Shown: positions 16,809 to 26,707 of the stretch, piece after piece
Numbering within the stretch: the stretch's first letter is position 1
Layout of the letters: the number at the start of each line of letters is the position of its first letter
NCBI RefSeq assembly: GCF_028290785.1
Contig: NZ_JAQGJD010000327.1
Coordinates: 1-35,327, forward strand
DNA: 35,327 nucleotides
Source: Tardiphaga sp.
GTDB lineage: Bacteria; Pseudomonadota; Alphaproteobacteria; Rhizobiales; Xanthobacteraceae
Direction: 5' to 3'
Notes under the pieces: generated by a model
The model's input: only the letters and a program-made list of their open reading frames with translations
Databases searched by the model: none
Told to the model about the DNA's origin: nothing
Program-made: the position numbers and the translations under genes

Positions 16809-17462
16809 TTATGCCCCGGCGGCTACGTCCAAAGTATCGAATTCGCCGGAGGTCGGGTGCCAGTCCATGGCGACAAAACCTTCCTGGGATTCGACCCGGC
16901 GCAGCCAGCGGCGCACCGAGGGAAAGGTCTCCAGGTCGAAATCGCACTGGTGCGCGACGTGGGTGTAGCCGTACAGCGCGATGTCGGCGATCGTCAGTTG
17001 GCCGGCGGCGAAGAAATCGTGGGTCTTGAGGTGGTCTTCCATCACCTGGAGCGCCGCGTAGCCGCGCTCCATCCAGTCTTCCAGCGCATGGGTCTGCAGG
17101 TCGCGACCGCCGCGCACCAGCGACAGCCAGAAATACGCCGCGCCGATGTTCGGCTCCAGCGCGTGCTGCTCGAAGAACATCCACTGCAGCGCTTCAGCGC
17201 GGTCCATGCGGGATTCCGGCGCCAGCGAGGTGCCGATCGCGACGTACCACAGAATGGCATTGGATTCGGCGAGGTAGCGGCCGTCGGCGACCTCGAGCAG
17301 CGGCACCTGCCCGCTCGGATTCTTGGCGAGGAATTCGGGCGTGCGGCTTTCGCCACGGAGAATGTCGATCTCGATGGCGCGGTACGGCGCTTCCAGAAAC
17401 GCCAGCGCAAGGCGAACCTTGTAGCTGTTGCCGGAGCGCTGCATCGAATAGAGCTTGTACAT
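16809..17462 (-). CDS. Glutathione S-transferase family protein
   Basis: A 217-residue GST with an N-terminal thioredoxin-like domain (MYKLYSMQRSGNSYKVRLAL; the Ser/Asn of SGNSYK at the catalytic position), cis-Pro in SGQVPLLE and the glutathione contact ESNAILWYVA. The helical C-terminal domain starts at MDRAEALQWMFFEQHALEPNIG and contains the TIADIALYGYTHVAHQ N-capping region (ADIA). Cytosolic; substrate unknown. It is a paralogue of the GST starting at 35015, with which it shares GESRTPEFL and QSNAI/ESNAI. It diverges from aatA across a gap of about 400 bases. Confidence 0.92.
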   Translation of the reverse strand: MYKLYSMQRSGNSYKVRLALAFLEAPYRAIEIDILRGESRTPEFLAKNPSGQVPLLEVADGRYLAESNAILWYVAIGTSLAPESRMDRAEALQWMFFEQHALEPNIGAAYFWLSLVRGGRDLQTHALEDWMERGYAALQVMEDHLKTHDFFAAGQLTIADIALYGYTHVAHQCDFDLETFPSVRRWLRRVESQEGFVAMDWHPTSGEFDTLDVAAGA

Positions 17463-19062
<1,600 letters not shown>

Positions 19063-19188
19063 GTCAAATCGAATAACGTCAAAAATTTGCGACCTTTTGA
19101 CGCCATCTTGAAGCCAGCGCCTTGTTTTGAACACGGCGCTTCCTTCCTGTGCCCTCGTAATTCAAATCCAAAAAGGCGGAGTATCTCT

Positions 19189-19707
19189 ATGCGACTTTCT
19201 AAAATGTTCGGCATCGCGACTGTTGCCCTGGTTGCCTCGTTCGCATCCGCGAACGCGCAGCAGGGCGTTCGCGTCGGCGTGCTTGAGTGCACCGGCGGCC
19301 AGAACGTCAGCTTCGTGGTCGGTTCGAACGCAACCCTGAACTGCGTCTTCCAGAGCGAAGGCGGCCGTGCAGAGGGCTATGTCGCCAACATTCACCGCTT
19401 CGGTCTCGACCTCGGCTTCACCCAGAACACCACCGTGCAGTGGACCGCCTTCGCGCCGAACGCCCGCGTTCCCCGCGGCGGCCTCGCTGGTACCTACGGC
19501 GGCGTCGGCTCCAACGCGTCGGTCGGCATCGGCTTCGGCGGCAACTTCCTGCTCGGCGGCAACGGCAACCAGTACACCCTGCAGCCGATCAGCGTTCAGG
19601 GCCAGACCGGCCTGAACGTCGCGGCCGGCATCGTCAACCTCGACCTGACCCCCGCCGCTCCGGTGCGTGGCCGTCGTCACGTCCGTCACCATCGCCGTCA
19701 CCACTAA
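19189..19707 (+). CDS. DUF992 secreted protein with basic His-rich tail
   Basis: A 172-residue protein with a signal peptide (KMFGIATVALVASFASANA) and a DUF992 domain: VGVLECTGGQNVSFVVGS, LNCVF, HRFGLDLGFTQ, LAGTYGGVGSNASVGIGFG and LQPISVQGQTGLNVAAGI. Two cysteines (LECTGG and LNCVF) could form a disulfide in the periplasm. The last dozen residues (RGRRHVRHHRRHH) are a strongly basic histidine cluster not present in the next paralogue. DUF992 is found mainly in Rhizobiales and has no established function. The start at 19189 follows GGCGGAG. An intrinsic terminator lies 20 bases after the stop. Confidence 0.92.
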   Translation: MRLSKMFGIATVALVASFASANAQQGVRVGVLECTGGQNVSFVVGSNATLNCVFQSEGGRAEGYVANIHRFGLDLGFTQNTTVQWTAFAPNARVPRGGLAGTYGGVGSNASVGIGFGGNFLLGGNGNQYTLQPISVQGQTGLNVAAGIVNLDLTPAAPVRGRRHVRHHRRHH

Positions 19708-19726
19708 TCTCGGCGACAATGCTACT

Positions 19727-19756
19727 GAAAAGGCCCGCGCAAGCGGGCCTTTTTTG
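19727..19756 (+). terminator. Intrinsic terminator after the first DUF992 gene
   Basis: AGGCCCGC and GCGGGCCT form a perfect eight-base stem around GCAA, extended by A-T pairs, and are followed by six T. It is a textbook rho-independent terminator that separates the two DUF992 genes into different transcripts. Confidence 0.93.
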
Positions 19757-19878
19757 CGTCCGGATCAAGCGCGTCGTTGTCATTCACCGGTATCATTGGC
19801 TATGGATAGTCGGGTGACGTCGTTGTTCGATCGTTGCTCGCAAGATCCGCATCACACCGATCATCCGGAGATTACGCT

Positions 19879-20355
19879 ATGAGCCGCCTTTCGCTCTTCC
19901 TCGGCATTGCCGCGACGTCCCTGACAATCCTCAGTATCCCGGCGCAGGCGCAGCAGCCGGTACAGCTCGGCGTGCTGAACTGCCGCGGCGGCGCCAGCGT
20001 CGGCTTCATCGTCGGTTCGGTCACCAATCTCGGCTGCGTGCTGACCGGCACCGGCCGTCCGGATCAGCCCTACGTTGCTACCGTGCGCAAGGTCGGCATC
20101 GATCTTGGCATCACCGAGCAAACCGCGCTGTCCTGGGCGGTGTTCGCGCCGGTGAACTATTCCGGCCCGGGCGATCTGTCCGGCAACTATGCCGGCGCGC
20201 AGGGCTCGGCCTCGTTCGGCGTCGGCCTCGGCGCCAACGTGCTGGTCGGCGGTTCGCAGAACTCGATCGCGCTGCAGCCGCTCAGCCTGCAAGGCTCCAC
20301 TGGCCTCAACGTCGCCGCCGGGCTGGAAAGCCTCGAGCTGCGTCCGGGACGGTAA
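19879..20355 (+). CDS. DUF992 secreted protein, second paralogue
   Basis: A 158-residue protein with a signal peptide (SLFLGIAATSLTILSIPAQA) and a DUF992 domain parallel to its neighbour: QLGVLNCRGGASVGFIVGS, LGCVL, VRKVGIDLGITEQ, LSGNYAGAQGSASFGVGLG and LQPLSLQGSTGLNVAAGL. The two cysteines are conserved. It lacks the basic His-rich tail of the first copy. The pair looks like an old tandem duplication. CGGAG lies eight bases before the ATG. A family B palindromic repeat begins six bases after the stop. Confidence 0.92.
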   Translation: MSRLSLFLGIAATSLTILSIPAQAQQPVQLGVLNCRGGASVGFIVGSVTNLGCVLTGTGRPDQPYVATVRKVGIDLGITEQTALSWAVFAPVNYSGPGDLSGNYAGAQGSASFGVGLGANVLVGGSQNSIALQPLSLQGSTGLNVAAGLESLELRPGR

Positions 20356-20360
20356 GCTCT

Positions 20361-20438
20361 TCGTAGGGCGGATTAGCCGAAGGCGTAATCCGCCGCCAAA
20401 TGCGTCGGCGGATTACGCTGCGCTAATCCGCCCTACGA
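20361..20438. repeat. Palindromic intergenic repeat, family B copy 2
   Basis: Outer arms CGTAGGGCGGATTAGC and GCTAATCCGCCCTACG are perfect complements; inner arms GGCGTAATCCGCCG and CGGCGGATTACGC also pair. The same element in degraded form is at 11619-11700. It starts six bases after the second DUF992 gene and could act as its transcript end. Confidence 0.93.
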
Positions 20439-20551
20439 TCTGCAAGCGCCCCCGCAGCGCAGCAACGTTTCCATCTTGCCAAATATCCGGACCGGGCGGA
20501 CCATTGCGTGCCGACCCAATCACGGGCCGAGCTCCAGATCAGGAGGCGGCA

Positions 20552-22630
20552 ATGGGACACGACGTGAGAAGTCCCCGCGGTCCCCAGGGCGATGCAGCCC
20601 GGCGCAACGCGCCCCGGTGCATCGCTTTGGTGGGCCCTTTCCAGAGCGGAAAAACCACCCTTCTTGAAGCCATCCTGGCCCGCACCGGGGCCATCCCGAG
20701 GGCCGGCAGCGTCGATGCCGGGACCAGTACCGGAGACGCCAGCGCCGAGGCCCGCCGTCACAAGATGGGCGTCAGCCTGACCTCCGCCGCCACCACCTTC
20801 ATGGGCGACAGCTACACCTTCATCGATTGTCCCGGCTCCGTGGAATTCGCCCACGACATGCGCGCGGCGCTGCCGGCGGTCGATGCGGCGGTAGTGGTCT
20901 GCGAGGCCGACGAGCGCAAGCTGCCGCAACTGCAACTGATCCTGCGCGAACTCGAAGACCTCGGCATTCCCCGCTTCCTGTTTCTCAACAAGATCGACCG
21001 CGCCAACAAGCGCATCCGCGAGACGCTGGACACGTTGCAGCCGGCGTCGCGGATTCCGCTGGTGCTGCGCCAGATCCCGATCTGGAGCGGCGAGCAGATC
21101 GCCGGCTTCGTCGATCTCGCGCTGGAACGTGCCTTCGTCTATCGCGAGCACAAGGCTTCAGAAGTGATCGCGCTCGATGGCGGCGACCTCGCCCGCGAGA
21201 AGGAAGCCCGCTTCTCGATGCTGGAAAAACTCGCCGATCACGACGACGCGCTGATGGAGCAACTGCTCGACGACATCATCCCGCCCTCCGACCTGGTGTT
21301 CGACGATCTCGCGCGCGAGTTGCGCGACGGGCTGATCTGCCCGGTACTGCTTGGCTCCGCGCTGCGTGAAAACGGCGTGCTGCGGCTGCTGAAGGCCTTG
21401 CGTCACGAGGCGCCCGGCGTCGCTGAAACCGCGAAGCGGTTGGGCGTGCCTTCGGGCAACGATGCGCTGGCTTACGTGATCAAGACCACCCATCTGCAGC
21501 ACGGCGGCAAGCTGTCGCTGGCGCGCGTGCTATCGGGTTATCTCGACGACGGCGCCACGCTGCAGTCCGCCGCCGGCGAAAGCGGCCGGGTCTCCGGCAT
21601 TCTTGCAGTGGGCGGCGGCCATGACAGCAAGCGGCCATCGGCCGAGGCTGGCGACACCGTGGCGCTCGGCAAGCTCGACCACATCCGGACCGGCGACACG
21701 CTGTCATCCGGCAAGGCCGTGCCCGCGGCGCTGGCGCAGGTAGTGCCCGCCGCACCGGTGCTGTCGCTGGCGCTGGCCGCTGCCGATCGCAAGGACGACG
21801 TCAAGCTCGGCCAGGCTTTGCAGCGGCTGAGCGAGGAAGATCCGTCGCTGAGCGTGGTCAACAATATCAAGACCCATGACGTGGTGCTGTGGGGGCAGGG
21901 CGAGATGCACCTGCGGGTGGCGCTGGAGCGGCTGCAGGAGCGCTTTGGCGTCCACGTGAAATCGCAGCCGCCGGTGATCGGTTATCAGGAAACCATCCGC
22001 GCGCCGGTGGTGCAGCGCGGCCGGCACAAGAAGCAGTCCGGCGGCCACGGCCAGTTCGGCGACGTCGTGTTGGAGGTGCGCCCGTTGCCGCGCGGCGAGG
22101 GTTTTGCATTCCAGGACAAGGTGGTCGGCGGCGCGGTGCCGCGCAACTACATTCCGGCGGTGCAGGAGGGCGTCGTCGATGGCCTGCTGCGCGGCCCGCT
22201 TGGCTTCCCGGTGATCGATGTCCAGGTCACGCTGACCGACGGCTCGTTCCACACCGTCGATTCGTCCGACCAGGCATTCCGCACCGCGGCGCGGATCGGC
22301 GTCAACGAGGCGCTGCCGCAGTGCCAGCCGGTGCTGCTGGAACCGATCCATGTGGTGGAGATCGTCTGCCCCAACGAGGCCACCGCCAAGGTCAACGCCA
22401 TCCTGTCCGGCCGGCGCGGACAGATCCTGGGCTTCGACACCCGGGACAACTGGCCGGGCTGGGACACGGTCCGCGCCATGCTGCCGGAGGCGGAGATCGG
22501 CGACCTGATCGTCGAACTGCGCTCCGCCACCGCCGGCGCCGGCAGCTTCACGCGCAGCTACGACCACATGGCCGAAGTCACCGGCCGCGCTGCAGACCAG
22601 ATCATCGCCGCGCACCGCGTCGCGGCGTGA
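20552..22630 (+). CDS. Elongation factor G-like translational GTPase (atypical)
   Basis: A 692-residue protein with the full EF-G domain order: GTPase, a second domain (LARVLSGYLDDGATL), domain III (LSLALAAADRKDDVKLGQAL, DPSLSV, GQGEMHLRVALERL), domain IV (QSGGHGQFGDVVLEV) and domain V (EPIHVVEIVCPNEATAKVNAIL, GRRGQILG). Walker A is GPFQSGKT (28-35) and the guanine motif NKID (146-149). Two key segments deviate: the DTPGH motif reads DCPGS (92-96), so the catalytic histidine is Ser96, and switch I reads MGVSLTSAA instead of RGITITSAA. It therefore belongs to the EF-G-like branch, not canonical FusA, and its role at the ribosome is uncertain. AGGAGG lies five bases before ATG 20552. Its stop abuts the convergent brnA stop. 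Confidence 0.92.
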   Translation: MGHDVRSPRGPQGDAARRNAPRCIALVGPFQSGKTTLLEAILARTGAIPRAGSVDAGTSTGDASAEARRHKMGVSLTSAATTFMGDSYTFIDCPGSVEFAHDMRAALPAVDAAVVVCEADERKLPQLQLILRELEDLGIPRFLFLNKIDRANKRIRETLDTLQPASRIPLVLRQIPIWSGEQIAGFVDLALERAFVYREHKASEVIALDGGDLAREKEARFSMLEKLADHDDALMEQLLDDIIPPSDLVFDDLARELRDGLICPVLLGSALRENGVLRLLKALRHEAPGVAETAKRLGVPSGNDALAYVIKTTHLQHGGKLSLARVLSGYLDDGATLQSAAGESGRVSGILAVGGGHDSKRPSAEAGDTVALGKLDHIRTGDTLSSGKAVPAALAQVVPAAPVLSLALAAADRKDDVKLGQALQRLSEEDPSLSVVNNIKTHDVVLWGQGEMHLRVALERLQERFGVHVKSQPPVIGYQETIRAPVVQRGRHKKQSGGHGQFGDVVLEVRPLPRGEGFAFQDKVVGGAVPRNYIPAVQEGVVDGLLRGPLGFPVIDVQVTLTDGSFHTVDSSDQAFRTAARIGVNEALPQCQPVLLEPIHVVEIVCPNEATAKVNAILSGRRGQILGFDTRDNWPGWDTVRAMLPEAEIGDLIVELRSATAGAGSFTRSYDHMAEVTGRAADQIIAAHRVAA

Positions 22631-22924
22631 TCAGCCGAGCTTGCGTGCCGCCTTGCGCAGATCCGCATTGATACGGGTCTGCCAGCCGCTGCCGGTCTTG
22701 CGATAGGCGGCAAGAACATCGTGATCGAGCCGCAGCTTGACCGCCTCCTTGGGATGGTCCAGCGGCGGACGGCCGCGCTTGATAATGGTGTCGCCATGGC
22801 GAATTTCGGCGCGGTCGAGCATCTCTTCGGTGAGTTCAGGCGCTTCGTCGTATTCGCCTGCCGTGATGCGATGAGCATCAACCCTGGCCAAATCGCTTTT
22901 GATAGATCTTTTTTTCGCGGGCAT
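22631..22924 (-). CDS. brnA: BrnA-type antitoxin
   Basis: A 97-residue protein whose C-terminal half carries the BrnA signature KRGRPPLDHPKEAVKLRLD followed by VLAAYRKTGSGWQTRINADL, the ribbon-helix-helix DNA-binding region with its characteristic GxGWQTRIN motif. The N-terminal half is acidic and probably binds and neutralises the toxin. It overlaps the end of brnT by 47 bases, and GAGGAAG inside brnT serves as its ribosome-binding site, the toxin-first order normal for BrnTA. BrnA with BrnT is expected to repress the operon promoter. Its stop codon directly abuts that of the EF-G-like gene on the other strand, sharing the hexamer TGATCA. Confidence 0.93.
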   Translation of the reverse strand: MPAKKRSIKSDLARVDAHRITAGEYDEAPELTEEMLDRAEIRHGDTIIKRGRPPLDHPKEAVKLRLDHDVLAAYRKTGSGWQTRINADLRKAARKLG

Positions 22925-23156
22925 TGCACTTCCTCATCGACATCACATGCCGCGCTTCGCCGCGCGGCGTCCAGACCACCATCACCATCCGGTCTGCTAA
23001 AAATCCGACCGTCTGATAGCGGGACTCGCCGTAATCGCGACGACTGTCTTCGATGGTGATCGTCGGTCCCGCAAAGACGATCGCAGCGTCAGCGAAGTTC
23101 AGGCCCCGGTCATCGAGAGCCGCCTGACGTTTGGCCGGATCGAAGGTAATTCTCAC
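22878..23156 (-). CDS. brnT: BrnT-type toxin (DUF497 RNase fold)
   Basis: A 92-residue protein beginning with GTG. It has the BrnT pattern ITFDPAKRQAALDDRGLNFA, DAAIVFAG, DSRRDYGESRYQTVGFL, MVMVVWTPRG and the terminal MSMRKCNAREKKIYQ block. BrnT of Brucella is a ribonuclease-like toxin that arrests translation under stress. All expected segments are present, so the toxin looks intact. There is no obvious ribosome-binding site before the GTG, and the promoter (23164-23193) sits so close that the message may be leaderless. The SulP gene runs the other way from about 144 bases upstream. Confidence 0.92.
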   Translation of the reverse strand: MRITFDPAKRQAALDDRGLNFADAAIVFAGPTITIEDSRRDYGESRYQTVGFLADRMVMVVWTPRGEARHVMSMRKCNAREKKIYQKRFGQG

Positions 23157-23163
23157 GTTATTA

Positions 23164-23193
23164 AGTGTACCCCCAATTAGTTGTGGGCGTCAA
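23164..23193 (-). promoter_or_regulatory. Probable promoter of brnTA
   Basis: On the minus strand TTGACG (23188-23193) and TACACT (23164-23169) are 18 bases apart, a good sigma-70 match. The expected start site falls at about 23157, immediately before the GTG of brnT. BrnA-mediated autoregulation is known for the family; CCC/GGGG-containing half-palindromes in the spacer might be operator, but this is a guess. Confidence 0.55.
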
Positions 23194-23299
23194 TCGACAT
23201 TGCCACCCACGCGTTCTGTCGTCCGATTTGATCCTGCTCAATCTGTCGTCCGCCGGCCGGCGCATGATAGGCTTGGAGTCGGGGACATCGGGGCGATTG

Positions 23300-25030
23300 A
23301 TGTTGATGCGGCCGGAACGACGACAGCCGAGCTTTGCCGAGCTGTTCACGCCGAAGCTGGTCACGGTATGGCGCGAGGGCTATGGCTTCGCCGATTTCCG
23401 CGACGACGTGCTGTCCGGCCTCACGGTGGCGATCGTGGCGTTGCCGCTGTCGATGGCCATCGCCATCGCTTCGGGCACCTCGCCGGATCGCGGCCTGGTC
23501 ACCGCGGTGGTCGGCGGGTTTCTGGTCTCGGCGCTGGGCGGCAGCCGGTTTCAGATCGGCGGCCCGGCCGGCGCCTTCATCGTGCTGGTCGCCGCGACCG
23601 TCAGCCGCCACGGCATCGACGGGCTGATCCTCGCCACGCTGCTGTCGGGCGTCTTCCTGATGGCGGCGGGCTATCTGCGGCTCGGCACCTACATCAAGTT
23701 CATTCCCTATCCGGTGACGGTGGGCTTTACCGCCGGCATCGCCGTCATCATCTTCGCCAGCCAGATCAGGGATCTCTTGGGGCTGACCCTGGATGGCAAG
23801 GAACCCGGCGAGTTGCTGCCGAAACTGGCGGCGCTCGGCCGCGCGTGGCCGACGCTGAACGGTGCGGCCGTGGCCGTCACGCTGGCTTCGCTGGCGATCA
23901 TCCTGGGCCTGCGCCAATGGCGCCCGTCATGGCCCGGCATCTTGATCGCTGTCGTGGTAAGCGCGGCGGCGGCGGCACTGTTCGCGCTGCCGGTGGAAAC
24001 CATCGGCAGCAAATTCGGCGGCATTCCGCAGAGCTTCCCGTTGCCGTCCCTGCCGGTGGTCTCGCTGGCGAAACTGCAGGCGGTGCTGCCCGATGCGATT
24101 GCTTTCGCGCTGCTCGGCGCCATCGAGTCGCTGCTCTCGGCAGTGGTCGCCGACGGCATGACCGGGCGGCGGCACCGCTCCAATTGCGAACTGGTGGCGC
24201 AGGGCGTGGCCAATATCGGTTCGGCGCTGTTCGGCGGCATCTGCGTCACCGGCACCATCGCCCGCACCGCCACCAACGTCCGCTCCGGCGCGCACGGGCC
24301 GGTCTCCGGCATGCTGCACGCGCTGTTCCTGCTGCTGTTCATTCTGGTGGCGGCGCCGCTGGCGAGCTACATCCCTCTGGCTTCGCTGGCCGCCGTGCTG
24401 GCGGTGGTCGCCTGGAACATGGCGGACAAGCACGATTTCAACATTCTGCTGCGAGCGTCGTGGGGCGACGCCGTGGTGCTGCTGGCGACCTTCCTGCTGA
24501 CCATCTTCCGCGATCTCACCGAGGGCATCGTGGTCGGCTTCGCGCTGGGCGCGGTGCTGTTCATCAACCGCATGGCCGAGACCACCGGCATCGAGGCCGA
24601 TGCGCTGGTCGCCGGCGACCGCGCCGACGACGCCAATGGCGAACGGGTGCCCTACGATGCGGCGCTGGCCAGCGATCCCAACGTGCTGGTGTATCGCATC
24701 ACCGGCGCGTTCTTCTTCGGCGTGGCCTCGACAATCGGCTCGGTGCTCGATGGACTCTCGGGGGGCCACAAGGCCTTCGTGATCGATTTCGCGGCGGTGC
24801 CGTTTCTCGACTCCACCGCCGCGAACGCCATCAAGGGCATCGCCGAGAAGGCACGGCGGCAGGGCGTTCGCGTCATTCTCACCGGCACCTCGCAGAGCGT
24901 TCGCCGGGCGCTGCTGACCCACGGCGCGCGACCGCCATTGGTGAAATACAGAGCTTCGGTCGCCGCCGCGGTGGCGGAGCTCAAGGCGCCGCCGGCGGCG
25001 TCTGGCATGGAGACGCCAACCTTGCGCTGA
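23300..25030 (+). CDS. SulP family anion transporter with STAS domain
   Basis: A polytopic inner-membrane protein of about 576 residues. Transmembrane core marks are GLTVAIVALPLSMAIAIASG, VGGFLVSALGGSRFQIGGPAGAF, IPYPVTVGFTAGIAVIIF and AIESLLSAVVADGMTGRRHRSN. The last roughly 110 residues form a STAS domain (VLVYRITGAFFFGVASTIGS, FVIDFAAVPFLDSTAANAI). SulP proteins carry sulfate, bicarbonate or other anions, usually coupled to H+ or Na+; the substrate here is unknown and there is no adjacent carbonic anhydrase or sulfate gene. The start is uncertain: ATG 23300 or 23306 fit the family, and the frame is open upstream to 23165. The next gene follows after 47 bases on the same strand. Confidence 0.92.
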   Translation: MLMRPERRQPSFAELFTPKLVTVWREGYGFADFRDDVLSGLTVAIVALPLSMAIAIASGTSPDRGLVTAVVGGFLVSALGGSRFQIGGPAGAFIVLVAATVSRHGIDGLILATLLSGVFLMAAGYLRLGTYIKFIPYPVTVGFTAGIAVIIFASQIRDLLGLTLDGKEPGELLPKLAALGRAWPTLNGAAVAVTLASLAIILGLRQWRPSWPGILIAVVVSAAAAALFALPVETIGSKFGGIPQSFPLPSLPVVSLAKLQAVLPDAIAFALLGAIESLLSAVVADGMTGRRHRSNCELVAQGVANIGSALFGGICVTGTIARTATNVRSGAHGPVSGMLHALFLLLFILVAAPLASYIPLASLAAVLAVVAWNMADKHDFNILLRASWGDAVVLLATFLLTIFRDLTEGIVVGFALGAVLFINRMAETTGIEADALVAGDRADDANGERVPYDAALASDPNVLVYRITGAFFFGVASTIGSVLDGLSGGHKAFVIDFAAVPFLDSTAANAIKGIAEKARRQGVRVILTGTSQSVRRALLTHGARPPLVKYRASVAAAVAELKAPPAASGMETPTLR

Positions 25031-25077
25031 TGGCATCACTCTTGAATAGATGGTGGTGACGCAGCGAGGACGGCCCA

Positions 25078-25725
25078 TTGATTCTGCAATCCCGAAGTAA
25101 TCTGGTGCTGGCCTGTGGCCTCAGCGCCATCGCCGGCTATGTTGATGGGATTGGCTTCATCCATCTCGGCGGCCTGTTCGTCTCCTTCATGAGCGGCAAC
25201 TCGACGCGGCTGGGCGTCAGCACAGCAGAGGCCGACTGGCCGAAGGCGCTGCATGCGCTGACGCTGATCGGTCTGTTCGTGGTCGGTGCCGGAATCGGCA
25301 GCCTGATCGTGCTCGGCCAGGGCCGGCATCGCCAGCCGCTGCTGCTGGTGGTGGAAGCGGCGCTGCTCGCCGGCGGCGCGGTCTGCTACGGGTTAGGCTG
25401 GCCGGAATGCGCCATCGCCGCCATCGTGCTGGCGATGGGTCTGGAAAATGCCGTGTTCCAGATCGGCGGCGGCGCCGGCCTCGGTCTGACCTATGTCACC
25501 GGCGCCCTGGTGAAGGTCGGGCAGACCCTGGCGCTGGCGCTGACCGGTGGGCCGCGCTGGGCATGGCTGCCGAATCTGCTGCTGTGGCTGGCGCTGGTGG
25601 TCGGCTCGGTGGTCGGTGCTTCCGCCTATTACCGGATCAATCTCACCGCGATCTGGTTTGCCGCCGCCGCCGCGCTTTTCATGAGCGCACTTTTTGCACT
25701 GCGTGCGCGGGCGTCGCGTCATTGA
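25078..25725 (+). CDS. DUF1275 (YoaK) family membrane protein
   Basis: A 215-residue integral membrane protein with about six helices. The N-terminal signature LSAIAGYVDGIGFIHLGGLFVSFMSGNSTRLG is characteristic of DUF1275, and VTGALVKVGQTLALALTG is the second conserved block. The function is unknown; the family is often near transporters. It starts with TTG at 25078, supported by GAGGA eight bases upstream and by the family N-terminus; no ATG fits. It is probably cotranscribed with the SulP gene. Confidence 0.88.
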   Translation: MILQSRSNLVLACGLSAIAGYVDGIGFIHLGGLFVSFMSGNSTRLGVSTAEADWPKALHALTLIGLFVVGAGIGSLIVLGQGRHRQPLLLVVEAALLAGGAVCYGLGWPECAIAAIVLAMGLENAVFQIGGGAGLGLTYVTGALVKVGQTLALALTGGPRWAWLPNLLLWLALVVGSVVGASAYYRINLTAIWFAAAAALFMSALFALRARASRH

Positions 25726-25788
25726 CAGCCAACATGTCGTCATGATTCCTGTGACACGTACGCTTCCGCTTGAAGCGAAGGATGGTCG

Positions 25789-26637
25789 ATGCCCAATCAG
25801 ATAAAGCCCCGCGCCGCCTGCCTGATCGGATGGCCGGCCGCGCATTCGCGTTCGCCGCTGATTCACCACCACTGGCTGCGTGCGCTGGATCTGAACGGTG
25901 GCTACAGCATCGAGTCGGTGCCCCCCGAAGGCTTCGCCGAATTCGTCATGAACCTGTCGAAGCATGGTTACATCGGCGGCAATATCACCATCCCGCACAA
26001 GGAGCGCGTGCTCAACCTGACCGCGCCGGACCAGCGCGCGCGCGCCGTCGGCGCCGCCAATACGCTGTGGTACGACCACGGCACGCTGCGTTCCACCAAT
26101 ACCGACATCGAGGGCTTCATCGACAATCTCGATCACGCCTCCGATGACTGGGACCATGCCGAGGACGCGCTGGTGCTGGGCGCCGGCGGCTCGTCGCGCG
26201 CGGTGGTGTTCGGACTGCTCGAACGCGGCATCAAGCGCATTCATCTTGCCAACCGCACCATTGCGCGCGCGCAGGCGGTCGCCGATCAGTTCGGCCCGCG
26301 GGTGCTGCCGCTCGCTTGGGAGAATATCGACGGCATTCTGCCCCGCGCCGGCCTGCTGGTGAACACCACCTCGCTCGGCATGAGCGGCCAGCCGCCACTG
26401 GAGGTCGATGTCGAGCGGTTGCCCGCGCAGGCGGTGGTGGCCGATCTGGTCTACGTCCCGCTGCAGACGCCGCTGCTTGTCGCGGCCCAGGCGCGCGGCC
26501 TGCGCACCGCCGACGGGCTCGGCATGCTGCTGTATCAGGCTGTGCGCGGTTTCGAATTGTGGTTCGGACATCGTCCGGACGTCACGCCGGAACTGCGCGC
26601 GCTGGTCGAGGCTGACCTTTCCCTCACAGTAGCGTGA
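25789..26637 (+). CDS. aroE: Shikimate dehydrogenase (NADP+)
   Basis: A 282-residue shikimate dehydrogenase, which reduces 3-dehydroshikimate to shikimate in the aromatic amino acid pathway. Landmarks: CLIGWPAAHSRSPLIHHHWL (shikimate-binding SxS), GNITIPHKE with the catalytic Lys, GAANTLWYD, STNTDIEGF (catalytic-dyad Asp), VLGAGGSSRAVVFGLL (NADP-binding loop), LVNTTSLGM, ADLVYVPLQTPLL and TADGLGMLLYQAVRGFELWFG. All are intact. AAGGA precedes the ATG by about seven bases and a six-base hairpin (25761-25777) stands just before it. Alphaproteobacterial aroE often sits beside coaE and dnaQ; here it does not, so either synteny is rearranged or this is a second copy. Confidence 0.95.
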   Translation: MPNQIKPRAACLIGWPAAHSRSPLIHHHWLRALDLNGGYSIESVPPEGFAEFVMNLSKHGYIGGNITIPHKERVLNLTAPDQRARAVGAANTLWYDHGTLRSTNTDIEGFIDNLDHASDDWDHAEDALVLGAGGSSRAVVFGLLERGIKRIHLANRTIARAQAVADQFGPRVLPLAWENIDGILPRAGLLVNTTSLGMSGQPPLEVDVERLPAQAVVADLVYVPLQTPLLVAAQARGLRTADGLGMLLYQAVRGFELWFGHRPDVTPELRALVEADLSLTVA

Positions 26638-26707
26638 TGCGGGAATAGCAATTCGCCCCGGGGGTTTCCATCTGCAGAGCTGGGCGCTGTCTCCGAAGGA
26701 AATTCCA

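Noticed and set aside
19077..19102. CGTCAAAA...TTTTGACG hairpin after aatA as an intrinsic terminator
   Set aside because: The stem is AT-rich with a ten-base loop and no T-run follows. It may be a weak structure or operator, but I cannot support either.
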